The notes: generated from the letters alone by a model not told the origin. 64,000 nt of DNA from Pseudomonas fluorescens (GCF_001307155.1 NZ_CP012830.1:1853501-1917500); one strand, 5' to 3'. Shown: positions 9,406-19,089, counted from the stretch's first letter. Numbers and translations: made by a program.

Positions 9406-9427
9406 GGCTCGGGGTCGAACTCCGTCG

Positions 9428-9907
9428 TCAGTCGCGCGCTAAAAGGCGCGGGGCAAGCTCTTTGAGAGCGCGGCGATAAACCTCGCGCTTGAATGTCACC
9501 ACCTGGCCCAACGGATACCAATAACTGACCCAGCGCCAGCCATCGAACTCCGGTTTACCGGTCAAATCCATCCGCACCCGCTGCTCGTTAGAGATCAGGC
9601 GCAGGAGAAACCACTTCTGTTTCTGGCCGATGCACAGCGGTTGGCTGTGCGTTCTGACCAGGCGTTGCGGCAAACGATAGCGCAACCAGCCCCGGGTGCA
9701 GGCGAGAATTTCAACATCTTCGCGCTCCAGCCCCACTTCTTCGTTCAACTCGCGGTACAAGGCGTCTTCGGGCGTCTCCTGAGGGTTGATACCACCTTGA
9801 GGAAATTGCCAGGCATCTTGATTGATACGGCGAGCCCATAGCACCTGGCCGGCATCATTCGTGAGAATGATCCCGACATTGGGGCGGAAACCATCGGGGT
9901 CGATCAC
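9428..9907 (-). CDS. rppH: RNA pyrophosphohydrolase
   Basis: 159 residues. The Nudix box ([25 protein letters not shown]5EX7REUXEEXGU) is complete. RppH removes pyrophosphate from 5'-triphosphate mRNA ends and so exposes transcripts to RNase E. The frame is open to 9967, but the family begins [15 protein letters not shown], so I place the start at GTG 9907 with GAGG 8 bases upstream. Immediately followed by ptsP. Confidence 0.95.
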   Translation of the reverse strand: MIDPDGFRPNVGIILTNDAGQVLWARRINQDAWQFPQGGINPQETPEDALYRELNEEVGLEREDVEILACTRGWLRYRLPQRLVRTHSQPLCIGQKQKWFLLRLISNEQRVRMDLTGKPEFDGWRWVSYWYPLGQVVTFKREVYRRALKELAPRLLARD

Positions 9908-10051
9908 GGCAACAACCTCGCAAACGCATGTCGTCGCATTGTTCCACAAAGGTTGTGAAGGCGGCAACGAAGCTTCCTACGTTATGTGCACTCTTGTGAA
10001 AAGACCGTATTCTGGAGGCCTTTTTACAGACTTTTCAGCGAGTAACTGCAA

Positions 10052-10708
10052 ATGCGTCTGGCTTTATTCGACTTGGACAACACACTTTTGGGCGGCGACA
10101 GCGATCACGCGTGGGGCGATTACCTGTGCGAACGCGGTTTGCTCGATGCCGTCGCCTACAAAACGCGCAACGATGAGTTCTACCAGGACTACCTGGCCGG
10201 CAAGCTGGACCAGGCCGAGTATCTGAACTTTTGTCTGGAAATCCTCGGCCGTACCGAGATGACCCTGCTGGACGAATGGCACCGCGACTACATGCGCGAC
10301 TGCATCGAACCGCTCGTGTTGTCCAAGGGACTCGAGTTGCTGGCCAGGCACCGGGCGGCCGGTGACAAACTGGTGATCATCACCGCCACCAACCGCTTCG
10401 TCACCGGGCCGATTGCCCAGCGTCTGGGCGTCGAAACCCTGATTGCCACCGAATGCGAAATGGTCGACGGCCGCTACACCGGACGCAGCACCGACGTGCC
10501 GTGCTACCGTGAAGGCAAGGTGACGCGCCTGAATCGTTGGCTGGAAGAGACCGGCATGTCGCTCGAAGACAGCTATTTTTATAGCGATTCGATGAATGAC
10601 CTGGCGTTGCTGGAGGAAGTGGCAAACCCGGTGGCCGTGGACCCGGACCCGAACTTGCGCGCCGAGGCACAGAAACGCGGCTGGCCGATCATGTCGTTGC
10701 GTGACTGA
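10052..10708 (+). CDS. HAD-superfamily subfamily IB phosphatase
   Basis: 218 residues. Motif I is DLDNTL (nucleophile Asp7 and general acid Asp9), motif II is the ITAT segment, and motifs III/IV give the lysine (EGKVTRL) and [11 protein letters not shown]. This is the SerB-like HAD-IB group, with a helical cap between motifs I and II. Substrate unknown; the close relatives next to rppH in other pseudomonads are annotated as phosphatases with no settled role. It is divergent from rppH across a 144-bp promoter region. Confidence 0.85.
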   Translation: MRLALFDLDNTLLGGDSDHAWGDYLCERGLLDAVAYKTRNDEFYQDYLAGKLDQAEYLNFCLEILGRTEMTLLDEWHRDYMRDCIEPLVLSKGLELLARHRAAGDKLVIITATNRFVTGPIAQRLGVETLIATECEMVDGRYTGRSTDVPCYREGKVTRLNRWLEETGMSLEDSYFYSDSMNDLALLEEVANPVAVDPDPNLRAEAQKRGWPIMSLRD

Positions 10709-10724
10709 AGTCAGCGACTTTATC

Positions 10725-10812
10725 TGTGGCGAGGGAGCTTGCTCCCGCTCGGTCGCGCAGCGGCCGCAAATCCGGCCGACGCGCTCCAGCGGGAGCAAGC
10801 TCCCTCGCCACA
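10725..10812. repeat. REPIN, short-spacer form
   Basis: Inverted copies of TGTGGCGAGGGAGCTTGCTCCCGCT and its complement, only about 38 bp apart, in the convergent gap between the HAD phosphatase gene and the DUF2269 gene. It is shorter than the other REPINs in the window (about 130-150 bp). Confidence 0.85.
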
Positions 10813-10831
10813 GTTGATCGCATGAATCAGG

Positions 10832-11257
10832 TCAGACCGGCTTCGCGCCCATCAACCCGGCAATCGCGATAAAGCAGACAAAACTGAACAACGCCAAGGC
10901 AAACGTAAACTTGCCGTTTCCACCCGTTGCAGTACGCAGCTTGTTAAGCCGCACCAGCAGCCAGAACATCGCCAGCGCACCGACGGTGTAGATCACGCTG
11001 GACGCCAGAACCCACATCTGCCCCAGCGGCCAGCCCACCAGGTGCACCATCCACCATCCGGTGAATGGCATGCTCAGCAACGCCAGGCCCATCACCAACC
11101 AGACAAACACCCATGGGCGCTGCAAGGTGCGCGCGTGCGCCGTCGCATCGCCGTTACGCCGCGTGCGCCAGACCCAGATCGCCAGGCTCAGTGCACCGAT
11201 CAACAACAACACCGTTGCCAGGACGTGCGCAACTTTCAGGGCGGTTAACGTTTCCAT
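10832..11257 (-). CDS. DUF2269-type integral membrane protein
   Basis: 141 residues with four clear hydrophobic helices (about 8-28, 48-66, 80-100, 117-138) and a GWWMVHL segment between helices 2 and 3. It resembles the predicted inner-membrane DUF2269 family; no catalytic motif is visible and the function is unknown. It lies 39 bp beyond the ilvA stop on the same strand but upstream in the reading direction, so its promoter would have to read into ilvA only through the opposite order; they are probably separate units. Confidence 0.75.
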   Translation of the reverse strand: METLTALKVAHVLATVLLLIGALSLAIWVWRTRRNGDATAHARTLQRPWVFVWLVMGLALLSMPFTGWWMVHLVGWPLGQMWVLASSVIYTVGALAMFWLLVRLNKLRTATGGNGKFTFALALFSFVCFIAIAGLMGAKPV

Positions 11258-11296
11258 TGTTCGATTTCCTTATGGACTGGCCATCAGCGTAGACGC

Positions 11297-12811
11297 TCAG
11301 CCGAGGAACAGCTGATACGCCGGGTTGTCGCTCTCATCCCAATACGGGTAACCGATTTCTGCCAGCGCCGCCGGCACCAGATGGCGCTCTTCGTGCGGTA
11401 CTTGCAGACCGGCAACCACCCGACCATCGGCCGCGCCGTGGTTGCGGTAGTGGAACATGGAGATGTTCCAGCGCCCGCCGAGCTTGTTGAGGAAGTTGAA
11501 CAACGCTCCCGGACGCTCCGGGAACTCGAAGCGCAACACCACTTCATCGACGACCTGCGCCGCACGACCGCCGACCATGTGGCGAATGTGCAACTTGGCC
11601 AGTTCGTTGTCGGTCAGGTCGAGCACCGGGAAGCCCTGCTCGGTCAGACTGGCGAGCAGGGCACTGCGAGGATCGTTTTCCGGGTGCGTCTGCACGCCGA
11701 CAAAGATGTGCGCTTCGCTGCCGGTGTTGTAGCGGTAGTTGAATTCGGTGATCTGGCGTTTGCCGATGGCTTCGCAGAACGCCTTGAAGCTGCCCGGTTT
11801 CTCCGGGATCGTCACGGCGATGATCGCTTCACGACCTTCCCCCAGCTCGGCGCGTTCGGCGACGTGGCGCAGGCGGTCGAAGTTGACGTTGGCGCCGGAG
11901 TCGATGGCCACCAGGGTCTGCCCGGTCACGCCATACAGCTCGACATACTTCTTGATCCCCGCTACACCCAAGGCGCCGGCAGGCTCGGTGATCGAGCGGG
12001 TATCGTCGTAGATATCCTTGATTGCCGCACAGATCTCATCCGTGCTGACGGTGATCACTTCATCGACGTAATCCTTGCAGATGTCGAAGGTGTGCTGGCC
12101 AATCTGCGCCACTGCCACACCATCGGCAAAGAGCCCGACGGTCGGCAGTACCACGCGCTCACCGGCAGCCATGGCTGCTTGCAGGCAGTTGGAATCGTCC
12201 GGCTCGACGCCGATGATCTTGATCTCGGGCCGCAGGTACTTCACGTACGCGGCGATCCCGGCGATCAGGCCGCCACCGCCCACCGGGACGAAAATCGCAT
12301 CAATCGGGCCAGGGTGCTGGCGCAGAATCTCCATCGCCACGGTGCCCTGCCCGGCAATCGTGTGCGGATCATCGTAAGGGTGGATGTAGACGTAGCCCTT
12401 TTCGTCGACCAGTTTCAGCGAATAGGCCAGGGCTTCCGGGAAGGAATCCCCGTGCAGCACTACTTTGCCGCCGCGCGAACGCACGCCTTCGACCTTGATC
12501 TCGGGGGTGGTCTTGGGCATGACGATGGTCGCTTTCACGCCCAACACCTTGGCCGCGAGCGCCAGACCCTGCGCATGGTTACCTGCCGAGGCGGTGACCA
12601 CGCCACGGGCGCGCTCTTCATCGCTCAATTGGGTCAGCTTGTTGTAAGCGCCGCGAATCTTGAACGAGAACACCGGCTGCAAGTCTTCGCGCTTGAGCCA
12701 AATCTTGTTGCCCAGCCGCTCGGAGAGCTGGCGAGCAGTCTGCAATGGGGTTTCTACGGCAACGTCATAAACGCGCGAGGTGAGGATCTTTTTGACGTAC
12801 TGTTCGAGCAT
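11297..12811 (-). CDS. ilvA: Threonine ammonia-lyase (threonine deaminase), biosynthetic
   Basis: 504 residues. An N-terminal PLP domain (FSFKIRGAYN with the Schiff-base Lys, SAGNHAQG, GGGGLIAG for phosphate binding) is followed by two ACT-like regulatory domains (about 330-500). It deaminates threonine to 2-oxobutyrate, the first step to isoleucine, and the tandem ACT domains of this long form normally confer isoleucine feedback and valine release. It is divergent from rpiA with a REPIN between them. Confidence 0.96.
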   Translation of the reverse strand: MLEQYVKKILTSRVYDVAVETPLQTARQLSERLGNKIWLKREDLQPVFSFKIRGAYNKLTQLSDEERARGVVTASAGNHAQGLALAAKVLGVKATIVMPKTTPEIKVEGVRSRGGKVVLHGDSFPEALAYSLKLVDEKGYVYIHPYDDPHTIAGQGTVAMEILRQHPGPIDAIFVPVGGGGLIAGIAAYVKYLRPEIKIIGVEPDDSNCLQAAMAAGERVVLPTVGLFADGVAVAQIGQHTFDICKDYVDEVITVSTDEICAAIKDIYDDTRSITEPAGALGVAGIKKYVELYGVTGQTLVAIDSGANVNFDRLRHVAERAELGEGREAIIAVTIPEKPGSFKAFCEAIGKRQITEFNYRYNTGSEAHIFVGVQTHPENDPRSALLASLTEQGFPVLDLTDNELAKLHIRHMVGGRAAQVVDEVVLRFEFPERPGALFNFLNKLGGRWNISMFHYRNHGAADGRVVAGLQVPHEERHLVPAALAEIGYPYWDESDNPAYQLFLG

Positions 12812-12906
12812 CGGAAAGCATCACTGAGCGGGTTGGGCAGGGCCAAGGAGTCTAACCCGGCTTTTGCCCGTGCGACCACACGAATCCAGAGGTTTTACTG
12901 CGCATT

Positions 12907-13038
12907 TGTGGCGAGGGAGCTTGCTCCCGCTCGAGCGCGAAGCGGTCGCAACAAGGTTGAGTAATTGAACCTGAAAAAATCGGGACTCAGATTCTACGAC
13001 TGCTACGCAGCCGAGCGGGAGCAAGCTCCCTCGCCACA
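12907..13038. repeat. REPIN between ilvA and rpiA
   Basis: TGTGGCGAGGGAGCTTGCTCCCGCTCG at the left and the inverted copy CGAGCGGGAGCAAGCTCCCTCGCCACA at the right enclose about 78 bp. It lies in the divergent promoter gap, so transcription of at least one of the two genes must start inside or beyond it. Confidence 0.85.
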
Positions 13039-13151
13039 GAAGCCTCCCCGGCATGCCATACATACTCATTGGCCAATCGGACAATGACCTTCCCTGCCCC
13101 GCAGCCTATAATGCCGGCCTTCAGTTCCCCTTGCCCGCTTTCGGAGCCCGC

Positions 13152-13826
13152 ATGACCCAGGATCAACTCAAACAGGCAGTGGCCCAGGCCGCCGTCGACT
13201 TCATCCTTCCAAAACTCGACGACAAGAGCATCGTCGGGGTCGGCACCGGCTCCACCGCCAACTGCTTCATCGACGCACTGGCCCTGCACAAGGGCGCGTT
13301 CGACGGCGCAGTTGCCAGCTCCGAAGCCACCGCCGCGCGCCTCAAGGGTCACGGGATTCCGGTGTATGAACTCAACACCGTCAGCGACCTGGAGTTCTAC
13401 GTCGACGGCGCCGATGAAAGCGACGAGCACCTGAACCTGATCAAGGGCGGTGGCGCAGCCCTGACCCGCGAAAAGATCGTTGCAGCCGTAGCCAAGACGT
13501 TCATCTGCATCGCCGACGCCAGCAAACTGGTGCCGGTCCTGGGCACTTTCCCACTACCGGTCGAAGTGATCCCGATGGCCCGCAGCCACGTGGCCCGCGA
13601 GCTGGTGAAGCTGGGCGGTGATCCGGTTTACCGTGAAGGCGTGCTGACCGACAACGGCAACATCATCCTCGACGTCTACAACATGCAGATCACCAACCCG
13701 GTCGAACTCGAAACCCAAATCAATGCGATCGTTGGCGTGGTCACCAACGGCCTGTTCGCCGCCCGTCCGGCAGACGTGCTGCTGCTGGGAACGAGCGAAG
13801 GCGTGAAGACCCTGCGCGCCAAGTAA
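13152..13826 (+). CDS. rpiA: Ribose-5-phosphate isomerase A
   Basis: 224 residues. It interconverts ribose 5-phosphate and ribulose 5-phosphate in the pentose phosphate pathway. Family signatures are [13 protein letters not shown] (phosphate binding), YVDGADESD and [13 protein letters not shown] (catalytic Asp and Lys region). I chose ATG 13152, preceded by GGAG, over the longer frame starting at 13053, which would run through upstream non-coding sequence. Confidence 0.97.
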   Translation: MTQDQLKQAVAQAAVDFILPKLDDKSIVGVGTGSTANCFIDALALHKGAFDGAVASSEATAARLKGHGIPVYELNTVSDLEFYVDGADESDEHLNLIKGGGAALTREKIVAAVAKTFICIADASKLVPVLGTFPLPVEVIPMARSHVARELVKLGGDPVYREGVLTDNGNIILDVYNMQITNPVELETQINAIVGVVTNGLFAARPADVLLLGTSEGVKTLRAK

Positions 13827-13856
13827 GGCGAACACAAAACCTGTGGGGCGAGCTCT

Positions 13857-14001
13857 TGTGGCGAGGGGGCTTGCCCCCGCTGGGTCGCGAAGCGGCCCCA
13901 AAACCTGCAATCGCGTTGCATCATGCACACCGCGTTCGCAGGATTTACGACTGCTCCGCCCGAGCGCGGACCGGCCGACGGGGGCAAGCCCCCTCGCCAC
14001 A
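13857..14001. repeat. REPIN between rpiA and the SdiA-regulated-type gene
   Basis: TGTGGCGAGGGGGCTTGCCCCCGCTGGG at the left and its inverse (GGGGGCAAGCCCCCTCGCCACA) at the right. The core is the GGGGGCTTGCCCCC variant rather than GGGAGCTTGCTCCC. Located between convergent genes. Confidence 0.85.
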
Positions 14002-14023
14002 ATGAAAACGGCGCCTTCCAGAG

Positions 14024-14935
14024 TTATGGCAGCGTGGGCTTCTTGAAGACATAAAACAGGTTGGGCTCGCTGACCAAGTACAGCGTGCCGCTGTCGTCCA
14101 TGGCGACCCCTTCTGCTTGCGGCACTGTCTTTTGCAAACCCTGACGCCCTTTGTTCAGCGACATCGTGCTTAACGGCCGACCGTCGATATCCAGCTCCAG
14201 CACCAGATGCGACTCATCCGACAGCGCCAGTAAATGGCCGCTGCGCTTGTCATATTGCAGGCTCGACAGGTCGCGCACGAACAGTCCGGCATCGCGCTTG
14301 GGGTTGTTGACCACGTGCACCGCGTAGGATTTCTCCGGGTTGTAATGCGGGAAGCCCTGCACTTCGTAGATCAGCATCGGGTCGCGCTCCTTGGCGACGA
14401 ACAGCCGCTTGCCCACCGAATCGTAGGCCAGGCCTTCAAAGCCCTTATTGCTGCTCATGTGCACGCCAAGGGGCATCTGCTCGGAATCCGCAGCGTCGAG
14501 AAACTCCGTTTCATCCGTCAGGTGAATCTTGATCAGGCGCTGCTGATATTCATCGGCGATCACATAGGTATCAGCACTGATGAACTCCACCGCTTCCGGG
14601 TCGCCAAATCCGATCAGCGTCACGCGGCGCAGAATTCGCCCGTCGAGGGACAGCTCGAGCAGCTCGGAGTTTTTATTGGTCACGGTGAACAGGCTATGGC
14701 GCACCGGATCAAACGTCAGCGCCGAAACGTCCGCGCTCAGCCCGTCAATGACCTTCGCCTCGACAACCACCTGGTAATCGTTGAGTGCCATGGACTGGCC
14801 GTCGGCCGGGTGCAACCAGGCTTGCAGGTTGAACCAGCCGCGCTCGAACAAACGATAATGCTGCCCGACCGCGCCCAACGCCACGACTGCAGCGAAGAGC
14901 ACGATCAGGACTCGGCTTTGCAGTTTAGCGAACAC
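14024..14935 (-). CDS. SdiA-regulated-domain (YjiK-like) beta-propeller protein
   Basis: 303 residues. A single N-terminal membrane anchor (SRVLIVLFAAVVALGAV) precedes a repeated beta-propeller-like region that matches the SdiA-regulated family (calcium-binding propeller; motifs DVSALTFDP, GFEGLAYD, AEGVAMDD). The likely location is the periplasmic side of the inner membrane. The start is uncertain: GTG 14935 overlaps the end of the upstream FAH-family gene by 11 bp, while the longer frame to 14986 would overlap it more. Role unknown. Confidence 0.72.
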   Translation of the reverse strand: MFAKLQSRVLIVLFAAVVALGAVGQHYRLFERGWFNLQAWLHPADGQSMALNDYQVVVEAKVIDGLSADVSALTFDPVRHSLFTVTNKNSELLELSLDGRILRRVTLIGFGDPEAVEFISADTYVIADEYQQRLIKIHLTDETEFLDAADSEQMPLGVHMSSNKGFEGLAYDSVGKRLFVAKERDPMLIYEVQGFPHYNPEKSYAVHVVNNPKRDAGLFVRDLSSLQYDKRSGHLLALSDESHLVLELDIDGRPLSTMSLNKGRQGLQKTVPQAEGVAMDDSGTLYLVSEPNLFYVFKKPTLP

Positions 14936-15590
14936 TGCTCTTGAAGCTGCCGGCGCCCGGCAATTCCAGCACCAGTTCATCGCCAACGTTCAACGGACCG
15001 ACGCCAGCCGGAGTGCCGGTCATGATCACGTCACCGGCTTGCAGCGAGAAGCAGCCCGCCATGTACTGGATCATTGGCACGATCGGGTTGAGCATCAAGC
15101 TGCTGTTACCGTCCTGGCGAACTTCACCATTGATGGTCAGACGGATACCGATGTCGGTCAGGTCCGGGAAGGTGCTGCTGACCACGAATGGCGCCAGCAC
15201 GCAGGCGCCGTCGAACGACTTGGAGATTTCCCAGGGCAGGCCTTTGGATTTCAGCTCGGCCTGCTTGTCGCGCAAGGTCAGGTCCAGCCCCGGCGCAAAC
15301 CCGGAGATCGCGTCCAGCACTTCTTCGCGGCTTGGCTTGGTCGACAACGGCTTGCCGATCAACACGGCGATTTCAGCCTCGTAGTGGACCGAGCCACGCT
15401 CGGTCGGAATCGCAAAACCACCCTCCAGCGGCACCACGCAACTGCCAGGCTTGATGAACAGCAGCGGCTCGGTAGGCACCGGGTTATCCAGTTCCTTGGC
15501 GTGTTCGGCGTAGTTACGCCCGATGCACACCACTTTCCCGACCGGGAAATGAATACGTGTACCGTCGACATACTGGTGCTGATAGCTCAT
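14925..15590 (-). CDS. Fumarylacetoacetate-hydrolase-family protein
   Basis: 221 residues, a full FAH C-terminal domain. Metal-ligand and active-site motifs are CIGRNYAEHAKEL, VHYEAEIAVLIG (acidic ligands) and VIMTGTPAGVGP. Members hydrolyse or decarboxylate acylpyruvates or beta-keto acids, with oxaloacetate decarboxylase activity known for some. It sits between the D-2-hydroxyglutarate dehydrogenase gene (40 bp upstream) and the propeller gene and could share a transcript with both. Exact substrate not readable. Confidence 0.88.
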   Translation of the reverse strand: MSYQHQYVDGTRIHFPVGKVVCIGRNYAEHAKELDNPVPTEPLLFIKPGSCVVPLEGGFAIPTERGSVHYEAEIAVLIGKPLSTKPSREEVLDAISGFAPGLDLTLRDKQAELKSKGLPWEISKSFDGACVLAPFVVSSTFPDLTDIGIRLTINGEVRQDGNSSLMLNPIVPMIQYMAGCFSLQAGDVIMTGTPAGVGPLNVGDELVLELPGAGSFKSSVR

Positions 15591-15630
15591 TACCGACTCC
15601 TGCTTTATAGATTCATCAGGGACAGCGGCT

Positions 15631-17025
15631 TCAAACAGCGAAGATTTTGCCCGGATTCATGATGCCGTTCGGGTCGAACACCGCCTTGACCGCTTTCATG
15701 TACTCGATCTCAACCGGCGAACGGCTGTAGGTCAAGTAATCACGCTTGGTCATGCCCACGCCGTGCTCGGCCGAGATCGAGCCGTTGTACTTCTCGACGG
15801 TTTCGAATACCCACTTGTTGACGGTCGCGCACTTGGCGAAGAACTCGTCCTTGCTGAGGTTTTCTGGCTTGAGGATGTTCAAGTGCAGGTTGCCGTCGCC
15901 GATGTGGCCGAACCAGACGATTTCGAAATCCGGGTAGTGTTCACCGACGATCGCGTCGACTTCCTTCAGGAATGCCGGCACTTTCGACACAGTGACCGAA
16001 ATGTCGTTCTTGTACGGCGTCCAGTGGGAAATGGTCTCGGAGATGTATTCGCGCAGTTTCCAGAGGTTTTGCAACTGGGATTCGCTCTGGCTCATCACGC
16101 CATCGAGCACCCAGCCCTCTTCAACACAGTGCTCGAAGGTTTCCAGCGCATGGTTGGCCACTTCTTCGGTGGTCGCTTCGAATTCCAGCAGCGCGTAGAA
16201 CGGGCAATCGGATTCGAACGGCGCCGGCACGTCGCCGCGCGCGAGGACTTTGGCCAAGGCCTTGTCGGAGAAGAATTCGAACGCGGTCAGGTCGAGCTTG
16301 CTCTGGAACGCGTGCAGCACCGGCATGATCGAGTCGAAATCGGCGGTGCCGAGGACCATCGCGGTGAGGTTTTTCGGGGCGCGATCAAGGCGCATGGTCG
16401 CTTCGACCACAAAACCCAAGGTGCCTTCGGCGCCGATGAACAGCTGACGAAGATCGTAACCGGTGGCGTTCTTGATCAGGTCGCGGTTCAGTTCCAGCAG
16501 GTCGCCCTTGCCGGTCACGACTTTCATGCCGGCAACCCAGTTACGGGTCATGCCGTAGCGAATAACCTTGATCCCGCCGGCATTGGTGCCGATATTGCCG
16601 CCAATCTGGCTGGAACCGGCGGAAGCGAAGTCCACCGGGTAATACAGGCCATGCTCTTCGGCGCGGTTTTGCAGCTGTTCAGTGACGACACCCGGCTGGC
16701 AGACCGCAGTGCGGTCGGTCAGGTTCACGTCGAGGATCTGGTTCATATAGTCGAAGGAAACCACCACTTCGCCATTCGCCGCCACGGCAGCAGCGGACAG
16801 CCCGGTGCGTCCACCAGACGGTACCAACGCAATCTTGTGCTCATTCGCCCAACGGACGATGGCCTGGACCTGCTCGGTGGTCTTGGGGAACACGATGGCC
16901 GTCGGGGCCGGGGCGAAATGCTTGGTCCAATCCTTACCGTAAGCATTCAGGGAGTCGGCATCGGTCAGCACCTTGCCAGGCTCAACCAGGGTCTTCAGCT
17001 CTTCAATCAGGGCGGGATTGGTCAT
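15631..17025 (-). CDS. FAD-linked D-2-hydroxyglutarate dehydrogenase
   Basis: 464 residues. An N-terminal FAD-binding PCMH domain (SGGRTGLSAAAVA, NIGTNAGGIKVIRYG) is followed by a C-terminal FAD-oxidase domain (GHIGDGNLHLNI, EHGVGMTKRDYL). It oxidises D-2-hydroxyglutarate to 2-oxoglutarate and passes electrons to an electron-transfer flavoprotein or quinone. In Pseudomonas this enzyme removes the D-2-hydroxyglutarate that SerA makes as a by-product, which fits its place divergent from serA. The start at ATG 17025 has GAGAG upstream; the longer frame from 17064 is unsupported. A glycolate/D-lactate oxidase-like role is the alternative. Confidence 0.9.
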   Translation of the reverse strand: MTNPALIEELKTLVEPGKVLTDADSLNAYGKDWTKHFAPAPTAIVFPKTTEQVQAIVRWANEHKIALVPSGGRTGLSAAAVAANGEVVVSFDYMNQILDVNLTDRTAVCQPGVVTEQLQNRAEEHGLYYPVDFASAGSSQIGGNIGTNAGGIKVIRYGMTRNWVAGMKVVTGKGDLLELNRDLIKNATGYDLRQLFIGAEGTLGFVVEATMRLDRAPKNLTAMVLGTADFDSIMPVLHAFQSKLDLTAFEFFSDKALAKVLARGDVPAPFESDCPFYALLEFEATTEEVANHALETFEHCVEEGWVLDGVMSQSESQLQNLWKLREYISETISHWTPYKNDISVTVSKVPAFLKEVDAIVGEHYPDFEIVWFGHIGDGNLHLNILKPENLSKDEFFAKCATVNKWVFETVEKYNGSISAEHGVGMTKRDYLTYSRSPVEIEYMKAVKAVFDPNGIMNPGKIFAV

Positions 17026-17100
17026 CGACAGAACTCTCGAACAATTCATGGTCATCCTGAGCACGCTTCACGTCGCAGGAATGAGTGTTTGCGGGGTGCA

Positions 17101-17112
17101 TATGCTAGCATA
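17101..17112. promoter_or_regulatory. Symmetric TATGCTAGCATA in the serA divergent promoter region
   Basis: A perfect 12-bp palindrome in the 204-bp gap between the D-2-hydroxyglutarate dehydrogenase gene and serA. Read in either direction it supplies a -10-like TATGCT, so it may be a shared bidirectional -10 or an operator. No start site is known from the sequence. Confidence 0.4.
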
Positions 17113-17229
17113 CCGCCCCCGCAGGATAGTGCCCAAAGGCTGTTCTGCGGCGACGGCGTTCCTGCCGCTCGGGTCAGCATCTGCTGGCCACTTCCCTGCC
17201 ATTTTTCTCCGGGACACAGGTTTACGCAG

Positions 17230-18459
17230 ATGAGCAAGACTTCTCTCGATAAGAGCAAGATCAAGTTCCTTCTTCTCGAAGGCGTCCACCAATCGGCTGT
17301 CGACGTCCTCAAGGCGGCGGGCTACACCAGCATCGAGTACCTGACAGGTTCTCTGCCGGAAGCCCAGCTGAAGGAAAAGATCGCTGATGCGCACTTCATC
17401 GGCATTCGCTCCCGCACTCAACTGACCGAAGAAATCTTCGATCACGCGAAGAAACTGGTAGCTGTTGGCTGTTTCTGCATCGGCACCAACCAGGTCGACC
17501 TCAACGCTGCTCGCGAACGCGGCATCGCTGTCTTCAACGCACCGTACTCCAACACCCGTTCGGTGGCCGAGCTGGTGCTGGCTGAAGCGATCCTGTTGCT
17601 GCGCGGCATCCCTGAGAAGAACGCTTCCTGCCACCGTGGCGGCTGGATCAAAAGCGCGGCCAACTCCTTCGAAATCCGCGGCAAGAAGCTGGGTATCGTC
17701 GGTTACGGCTCGATCGGTACTCAACTGTCGGTCCTAGCTGAAGGCCTGGGCATGCAGGTGTACTTCTACGACACCATCACCAAGCTGCCACTGGGTAACG
17801 CCACTCAGGTCGGCAACCTGCACGAGCTGCTGGCGATGTCCGACATCGTGACCCTGCACGTTCCGGAAACGGCTGCTACCCAGTGGATGATCGGCGAGAA
17901 GGAAATCCGCGCCATCAAGAAAGGCGGCATCCTGATCAACGCCGCTCGCGGCACCGTGGTCGAGCTGGACGCCCTGGCGGACGCGATCAAGGACAAGCAC
18001 CTGATCGGCGCGGCCATCGACGTCTTCCCGGTGGAGCCACGCTCCAACGACGAAGAGTTCGAAAGCCCGCTGCGTGGCCTGGACAACGTGATCCTGACCC
18101 CGCACATCGGCGGCTCCACCGCTGAAGCGCAAGCCAACATCGGCCTGGAAGTCGCTGAAAAACTGGTCAAGTACAGCGACAACGGTACGTCGGTGTCCTC
18201 GGTCAACTTCCCGGAAGTGGCCCTGCCGGCTCACCCTGGCAAGCACCGTCTGCTGCACATTCACCAGAACATTCCGGGTGTACTCAGCGAGATCAACAAG
18301 GTCTTCGCCGAAAACGGTATCAACATTTCCGGTCAGTTCCTGCAGACCAACGAGAAAGTCGGCTACGTCGTGATCGATGTCGACGCCGAATACTCGGACC
18401 TGGCGCAAGAGAAGCTGCAACACATCAACGGCACCATCCGTTGCCGCGTGTTGTTCTAA
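17230..18459 (+). CDS. serA: D-3-phosphoglycerate dehydrogenase
   Basis: 409 residues. It oxidises 3-phosphoglycerate in the first step of serine synthesis and can reduce 2-oxoglutarate to D-2-hydroxyglutarate. The order is substrate domain, NAD Rossmann domain (GYGSIGTQLS) with catalytic Arg (NAARG), Glu (VFPVEP) and His (PHIGGST), then a C-terminal ACT domain (about 335-409) that usually mediates serine inhibition. The ATG at 17230 is the family start; an open frame extends far upstream only because the antisense of the dehydrogenase gene lacks stops. Confidence 0.97.
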   Translation: MSKTSLDKSKIKFLLLEGVHQSAVDVLKAAGYTSIEYLTGSLPEAQLKEKIADAHFIGIRSRTQLTEEIFDHAKKLVAVGCFCIGTNQVDLNAARERGIAVFNAPYSNTRSVAELVLAEAILLLRGIPEKNASCHRGGWIKSAANSFEIRGKKLGIVGYGSIGTQLSVLAEGLGMQVYFYDTITKLPLGNATQVGNLHELLAMSDIVTLHVPETAATQWMIGEKEIRAIKKGGILINAARGTVVELDALADAIKDKHLIGAAIDVFPVEPRSNDEEFESPLRGLDNVILTPHIGGSTAEAQANIGLEVAEKLVKYSDNGTSVSSVNFPEVALPAHPGKHRLLHIHQNIPGVLSEINKVFAENGINISGQFLQTNEKVGYVVIDVDAEYSDLAQEKLQHINGTIRCRVLF

Positions 18460-18474
18460 CGCTCAAGCGTCAAT

Positions 18475-18504
18475 AAAAAGGGAGACCCTCGGGTCTCCCT
18501 TTTT
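18475..18504 (+). terminator. serA intrinsic terminator
   Basis: GGGAGACCC-TC-GGGTCTCCC stem followed by TTTTT and preceded by AAAAA. It lies 16 bp after the serA stop and can also serve the convergent DUF4399 gene. Confidence 0.92.
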
Positions 18505-18520
18505 CATGCCTGGAAAAAAC

Positions 18521-18958
18521 TTACTTTACCGTCACGGTGATTTTTTTCGAGAGAATCGGCGGATCGAACGGCACGTGGTTCTTGTCGCCCAGCTCCAGTT
18601 GCAAGGTGTGCTTGCCCGGCGTCAGGGTCACTTCGGTTTCGGTCTGTGCCTTGCCGAAATGCAGGTGGTTGGCGTCCGCCGGGATCGGCATGTTCTCGGC
18701 TGGCAACTGATTGACGTCAATCAGCAGGTGGTGGTGCCCGGTGTGCGGGGTCTGATCGCCGGCCGGCGCCAGGGCAATTTTTTCAACAGCGAATCGGACC
18801 TTGAAGGTTTTATCTACAGTCGCACCGTCCGCCGGAGAGACGATATACACCTTCGCACCCGCAGGGGCCTTGGTGCGGGGGACGTCCGCGGCGCTCGCCA
18901 GCATCGAAGCGCTGAGCATCAGACCAGCGAGAACTGCACGTGACATAAAGGTTTTCAT
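18521..18958 (-). CDS. DUF4399-domain exported protein
   Basis: 145 residues. A signal peptide (cleavage near ASA-A at residue 23) precedes a compact domain with TGHHHLLIDV and ANHLHFGKAQTE, then LTPGKHTLQLELGDKNH. The histidine-rich motifs are characteristic of DUF4399 and may bind metal, but no function is established. Probably periplasmic. Convergent with serA and divergent from the solute-binding gene at 19090. Confidence 0.82.
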   Translation of the reverse strand: MKTFMSRAVLAGLMLSASMLASAADVPRTKAPAGAKVYIVSPADGATVDKTFKVRFAVEKIALAPAGDQTPHTGHHHLLIDVNQLPAENMPIPADANHLHFGKAQTETEVTLTPGKHTLQLELGDKNHVPFDPPILSKKITVTVK

Positions 18959-19089
18959 TCTTTTCTCCAGTTTTGAACTTAATCTTTACGGTTGTGACAA
19001 CTTCGTGGCGATTCGTTGTCGAAACACCTCAACACCATAGCAAAGCGCACGAAACAGCGCGCCGCACATAACGAATTCAAGGAGTGACC

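Noticed and set aside
11381..12964. 527-codon frame opposite ilvA
   Set aside because: Antisense shadow of ilvA; no family resemblance and it runs into the REPIN.
15763..17229. Upstream extension of serA to 898 residues
   Set aside because: It reads through the antisense of the D-2-hydroxyglutarate dehydrogenase gene; serA has a proper start at 17230.
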